Source: Lonicera japonica
Taxonomy: Eukaryota; Streptophyta; Magnoliopsida; Dipsacales; Caprifoliaceae
Assembly: GCA_021464415.1 (NCBI GenBank)
Contig: CM038466.1
Location: 53,694,550-53,758,549, forward strand
DNA: 64,000 nucleotides
Direction of reading: 5' to 3'
In this document: positions 22,464-32,849 of the stretch, piece after piece
How the letters are laid out: every line of letters starts with the position of its first letter
Position numbering within the stretch: the stretch's first letter is position 1
Notes under the pieces: model-generated
The model's input: the letters and a program-made list of their open reading frames with translations, nothing else
What the model was told of the DNA's origin: nothing
Database searches by the model: none
Translations under genes and position numbers: made by a program

Positions 22464-23795
22464 TCAAGGGACATCTGGAGGAACTCGATCAAGTTTGTTG
22501 TAAACCCAAGAAAGCTGAAATCTCTCATTCGTTATGCCAAGAAACACGTTAGGCAAGTCTTTGTCTTTCTCCAATAATTCCATGAAGTTTATCACATCAC
22601 TGTCGCTTATACGTACCCACATCTTGTAGCTTCTCAATTACGCTTTACTAGCCAATCTTTTTTTGACTTGTATAGGTCTTAATTGCTTCAGCAATTTGCT
22701 TTGACGATTCAGCTATGACAGAAAAGGCAATATCTTCTTCTGTTGAGCCTCCCCCTTTTGTGGCACACTTGGAAGTCACTGAAGGATTTGGGAGGATTTC
22801 ATCCTCTTCGAGCTCATTTTTATCAATCGAAATGTCATCATTCGTATTTGAACCTATTAAAGAAAGCAAAATAATAATAAATTAAAAAAAAATAAGCTTC
22901 ATCACATTAGAAATTTACTAATTAAACAATGTTTAAAACGTCAAATTAAACTTTTCCTCCCTTCTCATAAGAAATACAAATAAAAAATATACATAGTTGT
23001 AAAATAAAATCTTAATGGAACATTAAAGCAAAAGAACGAATTCTTTACGAAAAATATACCTCTCATTTAAGGAATGTCATGACCCGATACTAGACTGTAG
23101 CAGTGTCACTGCTAAAAAGAATCTCCAACTCCGGGTAATACGGACACACCTTACCCCTCAACTTAGAAAGATTGGGATTAATCTACACCGAAAGAGAAAC
23201 AAAACTTTGAAAAATGACAAAAATAAATAAAACTGTAGTTCACCTAAAACATATCAAAAGTGAAGGGTATACTTTAGTATTTGAGTTACCTTAGTGTACT
23301 CATCCCACGCCGATGGGTCTGCCGTAATTCGACCCATATTTTCATCCAACCCAAATCCGCTAATTTGGAAAAGTGTATGCAACTCTATCCATTCCATTAT
23401 GAGGGTCTTCGAACGAAAGCTTACATCAGTAACTGCGCCACATCACATTTTTCATGCACCTGAGTAATAAGCGGTGCTAACTCTTCAGATTTAAATACAT
23501 TGTCGACTTTCCTACTCTTAGAAAGCACTTGATCAACTAGAGTTGTAATCAAAATATCATCCATATCTTTTTCTTTTCGCCACCGTATTTGACATTTTTT
23601 TGAATCTCCCTTAGCTTTAGAAGACGTTGGAACCGGTTGAAAAACAACAGGTACGTTAATGGGCACATTTGTGCCTGTTCTTAGGGCACGAAAATGTTCG
23701 AAACTTCTTTTCCATATAAATGACATTGCATATGTTTTACGCATTAAAATTAAGAAGAAGAAAAAAAAATCTTTAGTCAAAAACACTAATAACAA
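22464..23795 (-). pseudogene. Myb/SANT-like accessory protein of the Harbinger element
   Basis: Harbinger elements encode a Myb-like protein that helps bring the transposase to the TIRs. At 23795-23421 (minus) the segment RWRKEKDMDDILITTLVDQ followed by FKSEELAPLITQVHEKC resembles the Myb/SANT-like DNA-binding domain of this family. At 22869-22648 an acidic stretch (DKNELEEDEILPNP) leads to a helical tail IAESSKQIAEAIKTY. A third open piece ending at 22464 reads FMELLEKDKDLPNVFLGI, like the conserved C-terminus. The pieces are in different frames with unclear exon boundaries, so the gene is split by introns, decay or both. Confidence 0.65.
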
Positions 23796-24102
23796 CTCAA
23801 ATTTAATAAATGATTACAAGAAAGGAAGATAAATTACTGGTTGTATTATCAATTTAGGATAAATACTTTAGAGAGATCAAACAGTCACACAACAAAGGAA
23901 TTTTCAAAGTACCATTACATGTAACTAATTAGAGCTAAACAAAGTAGCCTTACACATAATTGACTAATAGAATCTCAAAGTAGCCTTATATATAACTAAT
24001 TAGAATTAACAAAAGGAATCTCAATGTCTCTCAGTCCACACTCTTACTTTAAAGATAAACTAAACAAAAGTCAAGATTTAAAAAAAATTAAACCACAATT
24101 AT

Positions 24103-25411
24103 TCAATCAAAATCATCGTCCATGTCATTGGTTTGGTCAAATTCGTCCCACATTATATTTGCCATGGAATCCTTTCGTGTAGTCCATGCAACTTCTGGCG
24201 TTAAAGTAATGTGGGCATTAAGGGGCGCAATTTCGAGTACATTTAGTGCAATTTCATGTACATCGAGAGGGGGAGAGTTAATTTCATCATCACTGCTCAT
24301 ATCATATATCATCACTACAATGGTCATTAATGTCATCAATTCGAAAGTAGTTGTGTAATGCAGAACATGCAAGGACTATCTTTGCTTGTGTTTCAATGTT
24401 GTGGAATGATTGATGCCTAAGATACAAAAACCTCTTTTTCAACAACCCTATTGTCCTCTCCACCACATTTCGAAGAGACGAATGACGAAAATTAAATAGA
24501 TCGTTCTTAATTTGGAGGAGTTGACCAATAATGTCTCTTTGATGATAACGAGTCCTACGATATAGTGCGAGAAAACCTGGAACTAATGAAAATCCAACAT
24601 CGGCAAGATAATATTTACCGGTCGGAACTGTTAACCTATGGCCTCGCCATAAGACGACACTCTTTAAAAATCTCCCATCGTGTGCAGATCCATCCCAACT
24701 AGTAAGAACGTATGTAACCTTCCTATCAAATGTGCACGCCACTAACACATTTTGTGAAATGACTTAATTTCTATTGTGATACCTAGATTGTTCCTCCAAC
24801 GGAACATGTGCAGCGATGTGTGTACCATCAAAGGCACCAACGACATCCTCAAAGATAGAAAATTTACTACTTAGATAAAGAAAAAAAAATTTGTAGCCGA
24901 ACTGATAAACATAAGCTAAAAACACCTAACCTTGAAGGCACAACCTCTACCTTTATCATAAGGAGAGTGATTTGCAGTGGCATTATTAACCAAATCTTTA
25001 TAGAGTGCAAGACAAGAATTCAACATTCTATGAAAATAATAACTCATTGTTTGGCCAGACCTAAAAAACATAAAACTTCCGACTCGATTCCGATGATCAT
25101 GACCCACCATTATTAAAAAAAATAGCCATTTGTTCTGCAACTCGCATATCTTGACTATCAACCAACCCATATGTTTTTAAACGAGCGCACAACCTTTAAA
25201 ATGAACCCATTTTCATCCTAAGTTTCTCGTGGCAAACTCTATCATTCGAGTTGAACATTCGATCTAATATCAACTTCCTCTTAGCACTCCAATTTCTACG
25301 AGGAGCCCTAGAAAGTTGACGATTAAGATTAGAACGATGCTGCATTACTGCTTGCATAACCATCATCCAAAAAACACTCAATAAGACATGTAGCTTTGGT
25401 TCTCTTGCCAT
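24103..25411 (-). pseudogene. HARBI1-type DDE transposase, broken
   Basis: Read on the minus strand it starts MAREPKLHVLL at 25411. The N-terminal region (RNWSAKRKLILDRMF) is followed by VGHDHRNRVGSFMF and the SGQTMSYYFHRMLNSCLALY block. The catalytic triad is recognisable: Asp in GAFDGTHI (about 24825), Asp in KYYLADVGFS (about 24600), Glu in LRNVVERTIGLLKKRF (about 24455). The C-terminus DSMANIMWDEF matches the family. A short intron may lie at about 24845-24910. Breaks: a TAA around 25196, a frameshift in a T-run near 25115, a TAA at 24764-24766, and a frameshift near 24315. It cannot make a full transposase. Confidence 0.88.
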
Positions 25412-27034
25412 TAGTCTCGGAAAATATTTGATAAGTATAAGATATCAAAGAATGCATTTGAACCCAGATATTAATTTCCCTCAATCAAAGCGTTGGTAGA
25501 TAAGGGTGATTTCCATGAAAATGAGAATGCCAATAAAACTCTTGATGAGCCTTACTTGGCCTCTTGATGCATTTGAAGAACACATGGTGCAGTAGAGGCT
25601 AGAAAGAAAGAAATTAAAAAAAAGAACAAATAAGTATATCTATAAACTGTATTGAACTTTTATTGCATATCAAATCAGGGAACATCTCATGTTCTTATTC
25701 TGCACATTTACAAGCATGCGTGGGAAAAGAAGAGCGGACTTTATGTTCACCTTCCCGGCCCCTACTCTTGCTAATTAAAGTTGTAATATCCTTATTGAAT
25801 GATTAATGCGTATTCGATTCTTAATGAAATTTCATTAGGATGTTTTCCCAATTCTCTTAATTTGTTCATGACGTATTTTTAGGTATAATAATAATTATAG
25901 ATAAATATATTCAAAATTCATAATCAAACAAATTCATACCAAAACACACATTCAAAGTTTCACTCAAATAATAAAACAAATTCCCATAACTGCATCAAAA
26001 ACATAGGTTGCTCATCTAAGAAAATAGTGTTGCCATTTGATTCCAAATAGCCAACTGTTTCAACTGCTTTATTTATATGCCATTTGAAGATAAGCTTAAT
26101 TTTAGGTTATTTGATTGATTACAAGTTTAAAAAAGGTCCAATATATATATATATATATGGATTGCTTGGATGATCTTGTTTGGTTAGTACAAATTTGGGA
26201 CCTATTGCTAGTCTCGAAGATGCTAAACCTAACCAATGAGGTACATGAAATCACATTGAGCACAAATAGAAGCATTCATCACCATCCAACCAAAAATAAC
26301 ATTGATAGTTTATTTATCAATTATAACTACAAATTTCTACTGCTCAAACTCTTTAGGAAAGTTAATATATCACATTGACCCACTGCTCAAACTCTTTAGG
26401 CAACTTAATTAATCATAACTACAAAACCCACAAACTAAAAATTAGCAGAACACAACAAAATTAGGGAGCCAATTGAATCAAGTTATTTAGGTCAATTTTC
26501 TGATAAAAAAAAAAAGTTCTTTGGGGCAATATATTAAACAGTTGGTGAGCAGTAAATAACACCTAGCATACATAAAGTGTTTCCCCCATAGACTTTCTTT
26601 TGGATCGAATATGTATGTATCTATATGTGAGATGAATCTATAGAAGAGAGGAATAGAAAGAGGGAGGGAGGGGGAAGAAATACCTTGTACGTGTCGACTG
26701 CTTGCGATGGAGATAGAGATGAATCTATGGAGTGAGAGTGCTTGCTTGCTATCTAGATAATTCCTTAAGGCAGCGACGGCTTGAGTAAGAAAGAGAGAGA
26801 GTCTGAGCTCAATGAGAGAACCACGAAAGAATACAAAATTTTCTCTAAAAAAGAAAAACCGAGGGTGGAGGTGATAGTTTTTTTCCGTAAACAGATTGGA
26901 GAAAAGGGTCATGTGATTTTTTTGAAGAAAATTAATAGCTTGAAAATATTTGTTATCAAACAAGTTAAAACATGGAAAATAACTTCTAAAATGATATTTT
27001 CCATGAAAAATAAACTCCATCAAACACACCCTAA

Positions 27035-28698
27035 ATATATATATTAATAATCTAGCTAGGTTAAATAATATTTTTGGCCGGTTTGAACTTTGGAGTAATG
27101 TGTTAAATTAATAATTCGTTAAAATAAGAACCTTTTTGTCTAGTTCAGGGTCAAGTATTAAAATAGGTACATTTTTTTGCGATGAGGGTTTGCAGTGATT
27201 TTTACAAATCACCCATCAAGAGAGACTATTGGATGCGGGATTTGAACCAAAGTCTTATGAGTGAATTAAAGTATTCGAATTCTTACCAACTCAACCAACT
27301 CTCATTAAAAATATCTTTCTATTTTAATCGTACCATGAATAAGTATCAAGTATATGTAGTGTATTTTTGTGGTATTGCAAGAAAAAGGAGGCAATTAAGG
27401 CTGCAATCAAGAATTCTTGTTCTCAAATTAAGAATTCTTAATTTAGATTAGTATGTCTCAAATTAAAAATAATATTTTTTTTAAAACATAATTAGTATAC
27501 TAAAGCTTACAATAAAAACAATATTACCATCAATAGTACGTTAATGTTGCACTAGAACCATTCAAATTCTAAGTCTCACTTCATTTTCAAACGCATCAAT
27601 ATATATATATATATTTTAATTTTTATATATTTTTTTTGGTTCAACGTTAAGGGTATTTAGATCAATTTGGGCCCAACTCGCCTAATCTTTTCCTGACCTC
27701 ATTAAAGAAAAATTTAACCTACGTCGAGATTAGAGATTTCTGAAAATATTACTTGTGTTCTGACCCTCAATTTATAAGAAATATTGAGTCCCAATGAAAA
27801 CAATGACCAAGTACATATTCAAAATTTTCTAATATTTCTCAATTTTTTAAAATACCTAATTAAAAGGGTTTTGGAAAAAACAAAAACATTGGATCCTCAT
27901 TTCATCAAATGGATAAGAGAATTTATATATCACCGTACAAACTCATAATTATCAGTTACATTTTTCGTTTTTTTTTTTTTTTTCTGTTAAACTAATTGTT
28001 GGTTACCCATTACCGCTGCCAATAACTTTAACTATTTTATATTTATTTATTGGCGTTTATTGATTTAACCCTTATGCCAATATCCATATTTGAGAAAACT
28101 ATTTAATATAATTTAATTAGACATAAATTCAAATTTTCTAAAGCTGCCTCTTTTTTCATCCAAAAAAACTCTTGAACAAGTATGAGATACGGAGCAAACT
28201 TTGAAAATGCCTTGATAATTGATATCTTTTTCTATTGGTAATTTTTAAGAAAATATTGATTTTAGTATAATTAATTTTTAATGATACAGCTTACTTTTTC
28301 ATTCTAACGTCAATTGTAGGTGTATATACTCCCCGTCTGGAATTAATAATCTCCCTCAAGTATTTTTACAAATTATATGTATATATAATCTACACTGAAA
28401 TTTTTTATTGTGAAATTTAGAAAACTCGTTAAGTTTAAAAAATCTCTCAAAATAAAATAAAATTAGATGTTTTAAACTAACACCTCCATGTAGCTAAGCG
28501 TGCGGTATTTCACACGGGACGCCACAATCCAATCCCATTCCCTTCCCCCCTCTCCCAAGAACTACTGAATTCATCATCGATTGTATTAAAAAAAAAATAC
28601 AATTAACGAATTAGATGAGGACTAAATCACAAAAGGAGCAGTCAGCCATTGAGATAATAAATAAAGTAGATTGCGCCTAGGATATAGGCATAAATTAG
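27035..28698. other. Segment B between Harbinger element and F-box gene; no protein gene
   Basis: Aligns with 13380-13926 plus 14921-16240 of segment A. It holds a SINE-like copy (27060-27310) and AT-rich DNA. The TTCACACGGGACGCCACAATCC block recurs at 28509. Nothing coding is supported. Confidence 0.65.
27060..27310 (-). mobile_element. tRNA-derived SINE-like element, segment B copy
   Basis: Paralogous with 13400-13640. The minus strand keeps the A-box-like GAGTTGGTTGAGTTGGTAAG; the B-box reads GGTTCAAATCCCG. Shared position shows it was present before the segmental duplication. Confidence 0.6.
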
Positions 28699-29395
28699 CG
28701 TTTGAGATCGAATCACTCCAACAAAATTCTACTATTTCTAAGGAATTCTGGTCAGCAGCTATGATGATTTTACTTTTTCTTCCACTTGAATTTGAATTAC
28801 AGTCTGGCTTAAGAAGAAAAAGAATCAAATGAAAAACTTTTTCCTATACCCTCATAACGCTTTTATCTTCTCCTCAAATTAAACCCTAATTTTCAGGTAA
28901 TGAAAGAAGTCGTGTTTGTTTACGCACTTGGTTCATCTAAAACTGCCCAATTATTTTGGTTCACTCATGGATGGAGCTTGGATTTTCGATTTTGACAGTT
29001 ATGTTCCCATCAAAATGCATTCTTTAAGTACACTCAGTTTTGAATTAAGATTCTGTATTTCATGGAAATGTTAAGAGTGCAACTCTTAATTCAGTTTTGA
29101 ATTAAGATTCATTGTCTTTCAAGGACATGTTAAGTGTGCAACTCTTAATTCGAGTGAGAGGGAGGGAATATTTTATGTCCAACGTTAAATATGTAACATA
29201 TTTGAAATTGATACTCTCCTATTTACTTAGGTTTTTATTACTTTGTAGTATTTGCTGCATTGAATATTTGAGACCCATATATACATACACGATGACTGAT
29301 GATGCAGTAGGTCCATGTAGCATTACTCTCAATACAGATACTAGAATTTGCATTTCATTCCGCATAATTTTATCTTTGTTGTTGCAGTCCATTGG
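28699..29395 (+). promoter_or_regulatory. Promoter/leader region of the F-box gene
   Basis: This interval and the first part of the gene (28699-29875) are exactly what the segment A pseudogene lost. TTTATCTTTGTTGTTGCAG ends at 29387, eight bases before the ATG, and looks like a 3' splice site, so a 5'-UTR intron is likely. Two copies of an ATTCAGTTTTGAATTAAGATTC-like block lie near 29035 and 29092. No clear TATA box was assigned. Confidence 0.5.
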
Positions 29396-30655
29396 ATGAT
29401 GCACTTGAGTACAAAGAAGATGAATGATGATAAGCTATCAAACAATGCAGAGGAAAAAGAAGGGGTCCTTTTGGATGTACCAATATGCCTCATGTACGAC
29501 ATATTTTCGCGGCTCCAAGTAAAAGATCTTACAAGGTTAAAGTGCTTGTCGAAGTATTGGTGCGAGTCTCTCTCGGACCCGTACTTCCTCAGCTTGCACC
29601 GTCACCAGTCCCTTCAAAATCCTCCTTCCTTCTTCTTCGTCTTCACAGCTTTATCTCAATTTGATAGCAAAACACGACCATTTCAATATATAGGGGCAGA
29701 TCCAGAAGTAATGGACGAAGACCTCAAGGAGTTCGAGGTGGACCTTCATCTCTCAACAGAGGACCACGAGGGTCGACCCATAAGTGAATTCACCAAGAAG
29801 GTCAAAGTAGACAAATGGCAGGGATTGGTGCTGCAACCTTCAAACAAGGAGCTGATTTGTGTGTGGACTTCACGGCATATTTACATCTGCAATCCAAGCA
29901 CCCATGAGTTTATAGAGCTTCCTGATCATCACAAGGAGTCGCAACCTTTACCACCCATGACCTTGTTCGGTGTGGGATTCGGATTTGTTCCAACAACAAT
30001 GGATTACAAAGTGGTTCGATTGTTTGTCATTCACCTTGACTATGAAAACTTTGATGAATATGAGATTGGCTGTGAGGTGTTAACTGTTAGTAGCTCTAGT
30101 ACCGTTGGTTCTAATAATTCTAGCTCTTATTCATGGAGAGTGATTGAAGGGGGTTGCCCTTATCCTGTGTTTGATCTGTCATTAGCTATTGATAAATTTG
30201 CGATTTGGAAAGTTGACGAATGGTTTGTTGGAGCCCAAGGAAGAGATGAAGTTATTTTTTGCTTCAATTTAGAAACCGAGAAGTTTAGTGCTGTGCCACC
30301 GCCTCATTGTGTGACTAACCGGATTGAGTTTCGCTTGGCTGCGCTGAAAGGTGAGCTCTGGTTAATGGAACCGACAGATATTCATTCTTACATCAACAAC
30401 ATGTGGATGTTGAAGGACTGGAATAGATATATATGGGTTAAGCAGTATAGTATTGATATCAAAAGCATTGAGAAATGGGGCTGGTCGCGTCCAATTGACA
30501 TCATTCAATACGGGGAAGATGATGAAGTAATTGTACTGCTGCGAGGCAATGGAGGGCTGCACTACTACCATGTTCAAAGCAAAAGGATTACGCCTTTGGG
30601 TGATATATCACCAGTTAAGTTCTCTTATTATATTGACAGTTCCTTCAAAATTTGA
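29396..30655 (+). CDS. F-box protein with F-box-associated (FBA) domain
   Basis: A 419-codon intact frame. The start is the ATG at 29396, just after a likely splice acceptor; ATGs at 29399 and 29420 (MNDDK) are alternatives. The N-terminal F-box, about residues 30-75, reads LLDVPICLMYDIFSRLQVKD then LTRLKCLSKYWCESLSDPYF; it would bind the SKP1 adaptor of an SCF ubiquitin ligase. Next comes an FBA-type region: RHIYICNPSTHEFIELP and FGVGFGFVPTTMDYKVVRLF, then repeated strand blocks (SYSWRVIEGGCPYP, EVIFCFNLETEKFSAVPPP, ELWLMEPTD, GLHYYHVQSKRITPLGD), usually the substrate-recognition part. The substrate is unknown. Such genes expand by tandem duplication, and a dead paralogue lies at 16241-18762. 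Length and motifs suggest a functional gene. Confidence 0.9.
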   Translation: MMHLSTKKMNDDKLSNNAEEKEGVLLDVPICLMYDIFSRLQVKDLTRLKCLSKYWCESLSDPYFLSLHRHQSLQNPPSFFFVFTALSQFDSKTRPFQYIGADPEVMDEDLKEFEVDLHLSTEDHEGRPISEFTKKVKVDKWQGLVLQPSNKELICVWTSRHIYICNPSTHEFIELPDHHKESQPLPPMTLFGVGFGFVPTTMDYKVVRLFVIHLDYENFDEYEIGCEVLTVSSSSTVGSNNSSSYSWRVIEGGCPYPVFDLSLAIDKFAIWKVDEWFVGAQGRDEVIFCFNLETEKFSAVPPPHCVTNRIEFRLAALKGELWLMEPTDIHSYINNMWMLKDWNRYIWVKQYSIDIKSIEKWGWSRPIDIIQYGEDDEVIVLLRGNGGLHYYHVQSKRITPLGDISPVKFSYYIDSSFKI

Positions 30656-31500
30656 AAGGCCTGGTCAGGTCCTCCAGTTGATCGATATTCAGTGAATGAA
30701 ATCGGACAATTTTTTGTTCTTTTCAGTGTAGTTTTCTGGTTTATTGATTGAATGTTAAAAAAATTTGAAGCTTAAGACTAGAATTTTCTTTAAAATTATA
30801 AATATCTTTAATTAGTTATTTCTTACAAATAGTCGTTAGCGTAAAACAACCATCATCTTTAATCTGTAAAACCATGAATATTGCTACCATTATACTATAT
30901 TATGTAGTTAAATAAACATAAGCCTACAACTGCTATATTAATTATATCACTTAACTAGTACTCTCCTCTGTCTTCAAATATCAGCCAATTGCGCGCATAA
31001 ATCTAAAATCTGAAAGTACTATTAGTATATATTAGTTAACTTCAGCCTTTATTCTAACTCGATCCAGTTTTATCATCTTCAATTTCATCTTCTAAACCTG
31101 CCAAAAATAAATAGTCTGATTGATTATTAAAACAAATAAAATTGGCAAGAATAGTAAGAGGCCTTTATGATAAAACTAAATAATCAGATGATGTATTTTA
31201 CTCTCTGGAATAAATATAAAAGCAAAATACATCATGTCATAAAACTACATAACTAACCAAGTAGAAAAAGCACTAAAACAATATTATTTCTTGTAAGCCA
31301 TGAACCGGTGCTTAGTAAAAATATGCAATCATCTGTACTAATTCTAAAGAAATTATCGTTATTAATCACAAAAAAATAAAAAAATTCAATATTCCTAGAC
31401 ATATATATCTCTTTTGGTTACACGAGAGGAAAAAAAAGGAAAATAAACCTTTACATTCAACTTTAGAGCGGTTAGGTTAAGAATGAATACGAAGACATTA
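30656..31500. other. Segment B downstream; remnant of the B3-like gene's 3' end
   Basis: 30660-31130 aligns with 18770-19260. The minus-strand acceptor-like TTTTTGGCAG (about 31097) and following bases match the possible last exon of the 19280-19705 gene, but the main exon is missing: homology stops just inside the intron. Past 31130 no gene is visible. Confidence 0.6.
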
Positions 31501-31501
31501 C

Positions 31502-31800
31502 TGTTGAGACTACAAATCCCACATCGGGGAAAAGAATCATCACAAAGTAACATATAAGATAGAGGGGCTACTCCAGTCATGACCAATTGGTTTTGAGTTG
31601 GATGCTCCGAACTCTAATATGGTATCAGAGCAAGGTTATATATATACACAAATCAAAGGCCCAACGACCACACATACTCCACGTCACCCAACATAAATGG
31701 TCCACGTGTTAGGCTCAAAATTACCCTACACGTGAAGGGGCGTATTGAGATTACAAATCCCACATCGGGAAAAAGAATCATCACAAAGCAACATAAAAGG
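31502..31800 (+). mobile_element. TRIM (miniature LTR retrotransposon)
   Basis: A short LTR (TGTTGAGACTACAAATCCC..., 31502-31619) is followed at once by TGGTATCAGAGC (31620), a PBS for initiator tRNA-Met. After about 100 bp comes a purine tract GTGAAGGGGCG (31732-31742), then a second, truncated LTR copy (ATTGAGATTACAAATCCCAC, 31744-31800). There is no coding capacity. Total size and layout fit a TRIM element. Confidence 0.75.
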
Positions 31801-31986
31801 TTCTATTCCGATTCACGTCCTTGGCCCGGTTAGGTTATGAATATTGGGCCTTCGAAAAGGATGGCCTTGGCTCCATGTTTTTAGGGACCTTCGAAAAGAG
31901 TGGCGTTGGCTCCCGAATTTACCAGTTCCCGATGTGGGAATTGGGTTACCCGTGCAATCAGATATCGGGTCGCACGTGAAGGGGCG
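31801..31986 (+). mobile_element. Fragment of a second TRIM-like element
   Basis: A GC-richer block with two copies of CCTTCGAAAAG..TGGC.TTGGCTCC (31850 and 31888), ending in GCACGTGAAGGGGCG (31972-31986), the same purine-tract wording as the TRIM before it. The copia LTR starts immediately after. Probably internal/3' sequence of another miniature element. Confidence 0.5.
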
Positions 31987-32162
31987 TGTTGAAGAATAGC
32001 AAGATCCCACATCGTAAAATATAAGAGAAAAACATGTAACCAAATAATAATTGGTTCACCTCTAATATTACTGAAGTTAAAAACCCCGCACCTAGTGACA
32101 GGTGGTTAAGTCGGGGATAGTATCGGTGATGGTAGTGAACCATATCAAGCTCAAATTTTACA
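31987..32162 (+). repeat. 5' LTR of the truncated copia element
   Basis: Bounded by TG and CA and abutting the PBS. The first 40 bases resemble the TRIM LTRs just upstream (shared CCCACATCG core). Confidence 0.8.
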
Positions 32163-32849
32163 TGGTATCAGAGGGAAACACAACCATAAAACCCTAGCCG
32201 CCCTACTACCACCACCACGCAAACAACCCACATATCACCCTACAATACCATCACAAACCCTAAACCTATCCTACAACACCGCAGCCACCAACACACAACC
32301 GAACTTCTGTGCACTCGTCCATCGCGTACAGACACTCAATAAAACCAAAAATTACACCAACGTCCTCATCTTAAATAGACGATTCAAAATCCGTCCACGC
32401 ACCACCATTGAGGTGTCAACTGCCACGTCAGCCCTAGCGCCACATCACCGCCAAGTCACCGCAACGTCTGCTGTCATGTCAGCCATAAAGTCACTACAGC
32501 CGCCACGTCAGCTACCACATCATCTTTGACCGTTGACCGTTGGCCATTGACTGATAGAAACCCTAAACCAGAACTATTTTTTCCATTTTTCAATGGCCCA
32601 GTTCACATGTTTCTTGACTGATTCTTAACTTGACCAGACCGGTTCCTGGCTTTTTTCGACGTCCCAAACACAACCACAGTCTCAGAATTTCCAGATTCAA
32701 TCTCGATCATTGCATACTACACTCTCACATGGCTTTCAACCCCAAGATCATGATCGGATCATCAACCAGTTACCCCTCTAATTAGAGAAATTCAGATAAA
32801 CTATCAAGCTCTGGTAATCGACTGAATGACTCTCAGTATTCCACTTTTA

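Larger units (their letters stand above)
22002..27031 (-). mobile_element. PIF/Harbinger DNA transposon, near full length, decayed
   Basis: A 5030-bp element with inverted ends GGGTGTGTTTGAT (left) and ATCAAACACACCC (right) and a TAA target duplication (21999-22001, 27032-27034). Segment A shows the matching unoccupied site near 13370. It carries both genes typical of the superfamily, a Myb/SANT-like protein and a HARBI1-type DDE transposase, each with disabling changes. Sub-terminal GTTGTTTGATTG.ATTTATTTT repeats lie at about 22099 and 22157, with a shorter relative near 22207. Its intact TIRs could still be used by a transposase supplied in trans. Confidence 0.93.

Noticed and set aside
26487..27029. 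180-codon minus-strand frame at the right end of the Harbinger element
   Set aside because: Phe/Leu-rich translation of a T-rich terminal region, running into the TIR; no domain and no relatives recognised.
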